This document shows positions 32,547-32,831 of a DNA stretch of 32,831 bases, piece by piece (within the stretch, counting starts at the first letter, position 1; each line of letters opens with the position of its first letter). Source of the stretch: Bacteroidia bacterium (GTDB lineage Bacteria; Bacteroidota; Bacteroidia; Bacteroidales; Paludibacteraceae). Below the pieces are notes generated by a model. The model was not told the origin of the DNA and did no database searches. It worked only from the letters and a program-made list of their open reading frames with translations. The stretch lies in the NCBI GenBank assembly GCA_009929445.1, contig SAAL01000035.1:1-32831 (forward strand), in the 5' to 3' direction. The position numbers were made by a program, and so were the translations under genes.

Positions 32547-32831
32547 AAATGAACTTTTATTCTGTTAGTTAATTAATTAAATTTAATTTTAAAAAGTTTT
32601 GCAAGTTACGACATTTTTTTGAAATACACATGATTTGAAGCTATATTTCAGAAGTCGATTAACACCTCATTTCTGACATACATTTTCCCAAAACAAGCAC
32701 ATAAGTCGCATTTTTCAATATATCAAATCAAATTAATTCAACTTTCGCAAGTATCATAACTTGCTGAATTATAACAAAAAAGCAGCATATTTATTTGGTA
32801 AAGTCGCTGAAAATCAGTAACTTTATGTCGC
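32547..32831. other. Upstream region of the TonB receptor operon, with GCAAGT half-sites
   Basis: AT-rich leader without a gene. GCAAGT occurs at 32601-32606 and 32747-32752. Its inverted copy ACTTGC at 32759-32764 forms a 6-6-6 dyad that could be an operator. The only promoter-like sequence near the gene (TAACTTGC on the - strand, around 32602-32609) misses the TAnnTTTG consensus. Confidence 0.3.

Overview
The window looks like chromosomal DNA of a Bacteroidota bacterium, most likely of the order Bacteroidales. The evidence is threefold. TAnnTTTG-type -7 boxes, the Bacteroidota housekeeping promoter signal, lie shortly upstream of eight genes, and Shine-Dalgarno sequences are mostly absent. 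Several families are typical of the phylum: a TonB-dependent receptor with an N-terminal carboxypeptidase-regulatory-like domain, DUF5689 and choice-of-anchor-J lipoproteins, and a split LysO. The housekeeping proteins (GyrA, Rel, Obg, DnaN) have the lengths usual in the phylum. I saw no tRNA, rRNA, CRISPR array, integrase or prophage gene. Apart from one inserted element the window is ordinary core genome.

Layout. Positions 332-3718 (-) encode cobalamin-dependent methionine synthase MetH. It is interrupted in frame by a module coding for a DUF559 (Vsr/PD-(D/E)XK-like) nuclease domain bounded by C/G-rich nested inverted repeats. This MetH also ends right after the B12 domain and so lacks the usual C-terminal reactivation domain. 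Next come gyrA and a secreted TPR protein (3879-7709, -), a DoxX membrane protein (-), and a divergent pair coding for a small outer-membrane-like protein and a lipoprotein alpha/beta hydrolase (8701-10190, +). They are followed by a bifunctional Rel (p)ppGpp synthetase/hydrolase and an alanine-dehydrogenase-like protein (10389-13926, -). A + strand block (14078-18137) carries tsaC/sua5, a polyprenyl-phosphate sugar transferase, a ClC chloride transporter with CBS domains, and xseB. A - strand block (18134-21344) carries pgeF, obgE, adk and hpt. A + strand block (21560-25140) carries dnaN, a DnaQ-like exonuclease, a secreted LTPEQ protein and trmN6. The half-size LysO gene (-) and gpmI (+) follow. 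The right end (27267-32546, -) is a three-gene outer-membrane operon: TonB-dependent receptor, DUF5689 lipoprotein, and a lipoprotein with duplicated choice-of-anchor-J domains.

The metH insertion is the most unusual feature. The DUF559 core is 492 bp between its outermost inverted-repeat bases, an exact multiple of three, and the repeats themselves are translated. The frame of an important enzyme is kept open although no intein splicing motifs are visible. It is best read as a mobile nuclease cassette tolerated in the linker between the homocysteine and folate domains. Secondary points of interest are a -24/-12 (sigma-54-like) promoter before the 23718 gene, an alanine-dehydrogenase-like subfamily lacking two catalytic residues, an orphan LysO N-half, and the TonB operon with two OB-fold-like lipoproteins and no SusD.
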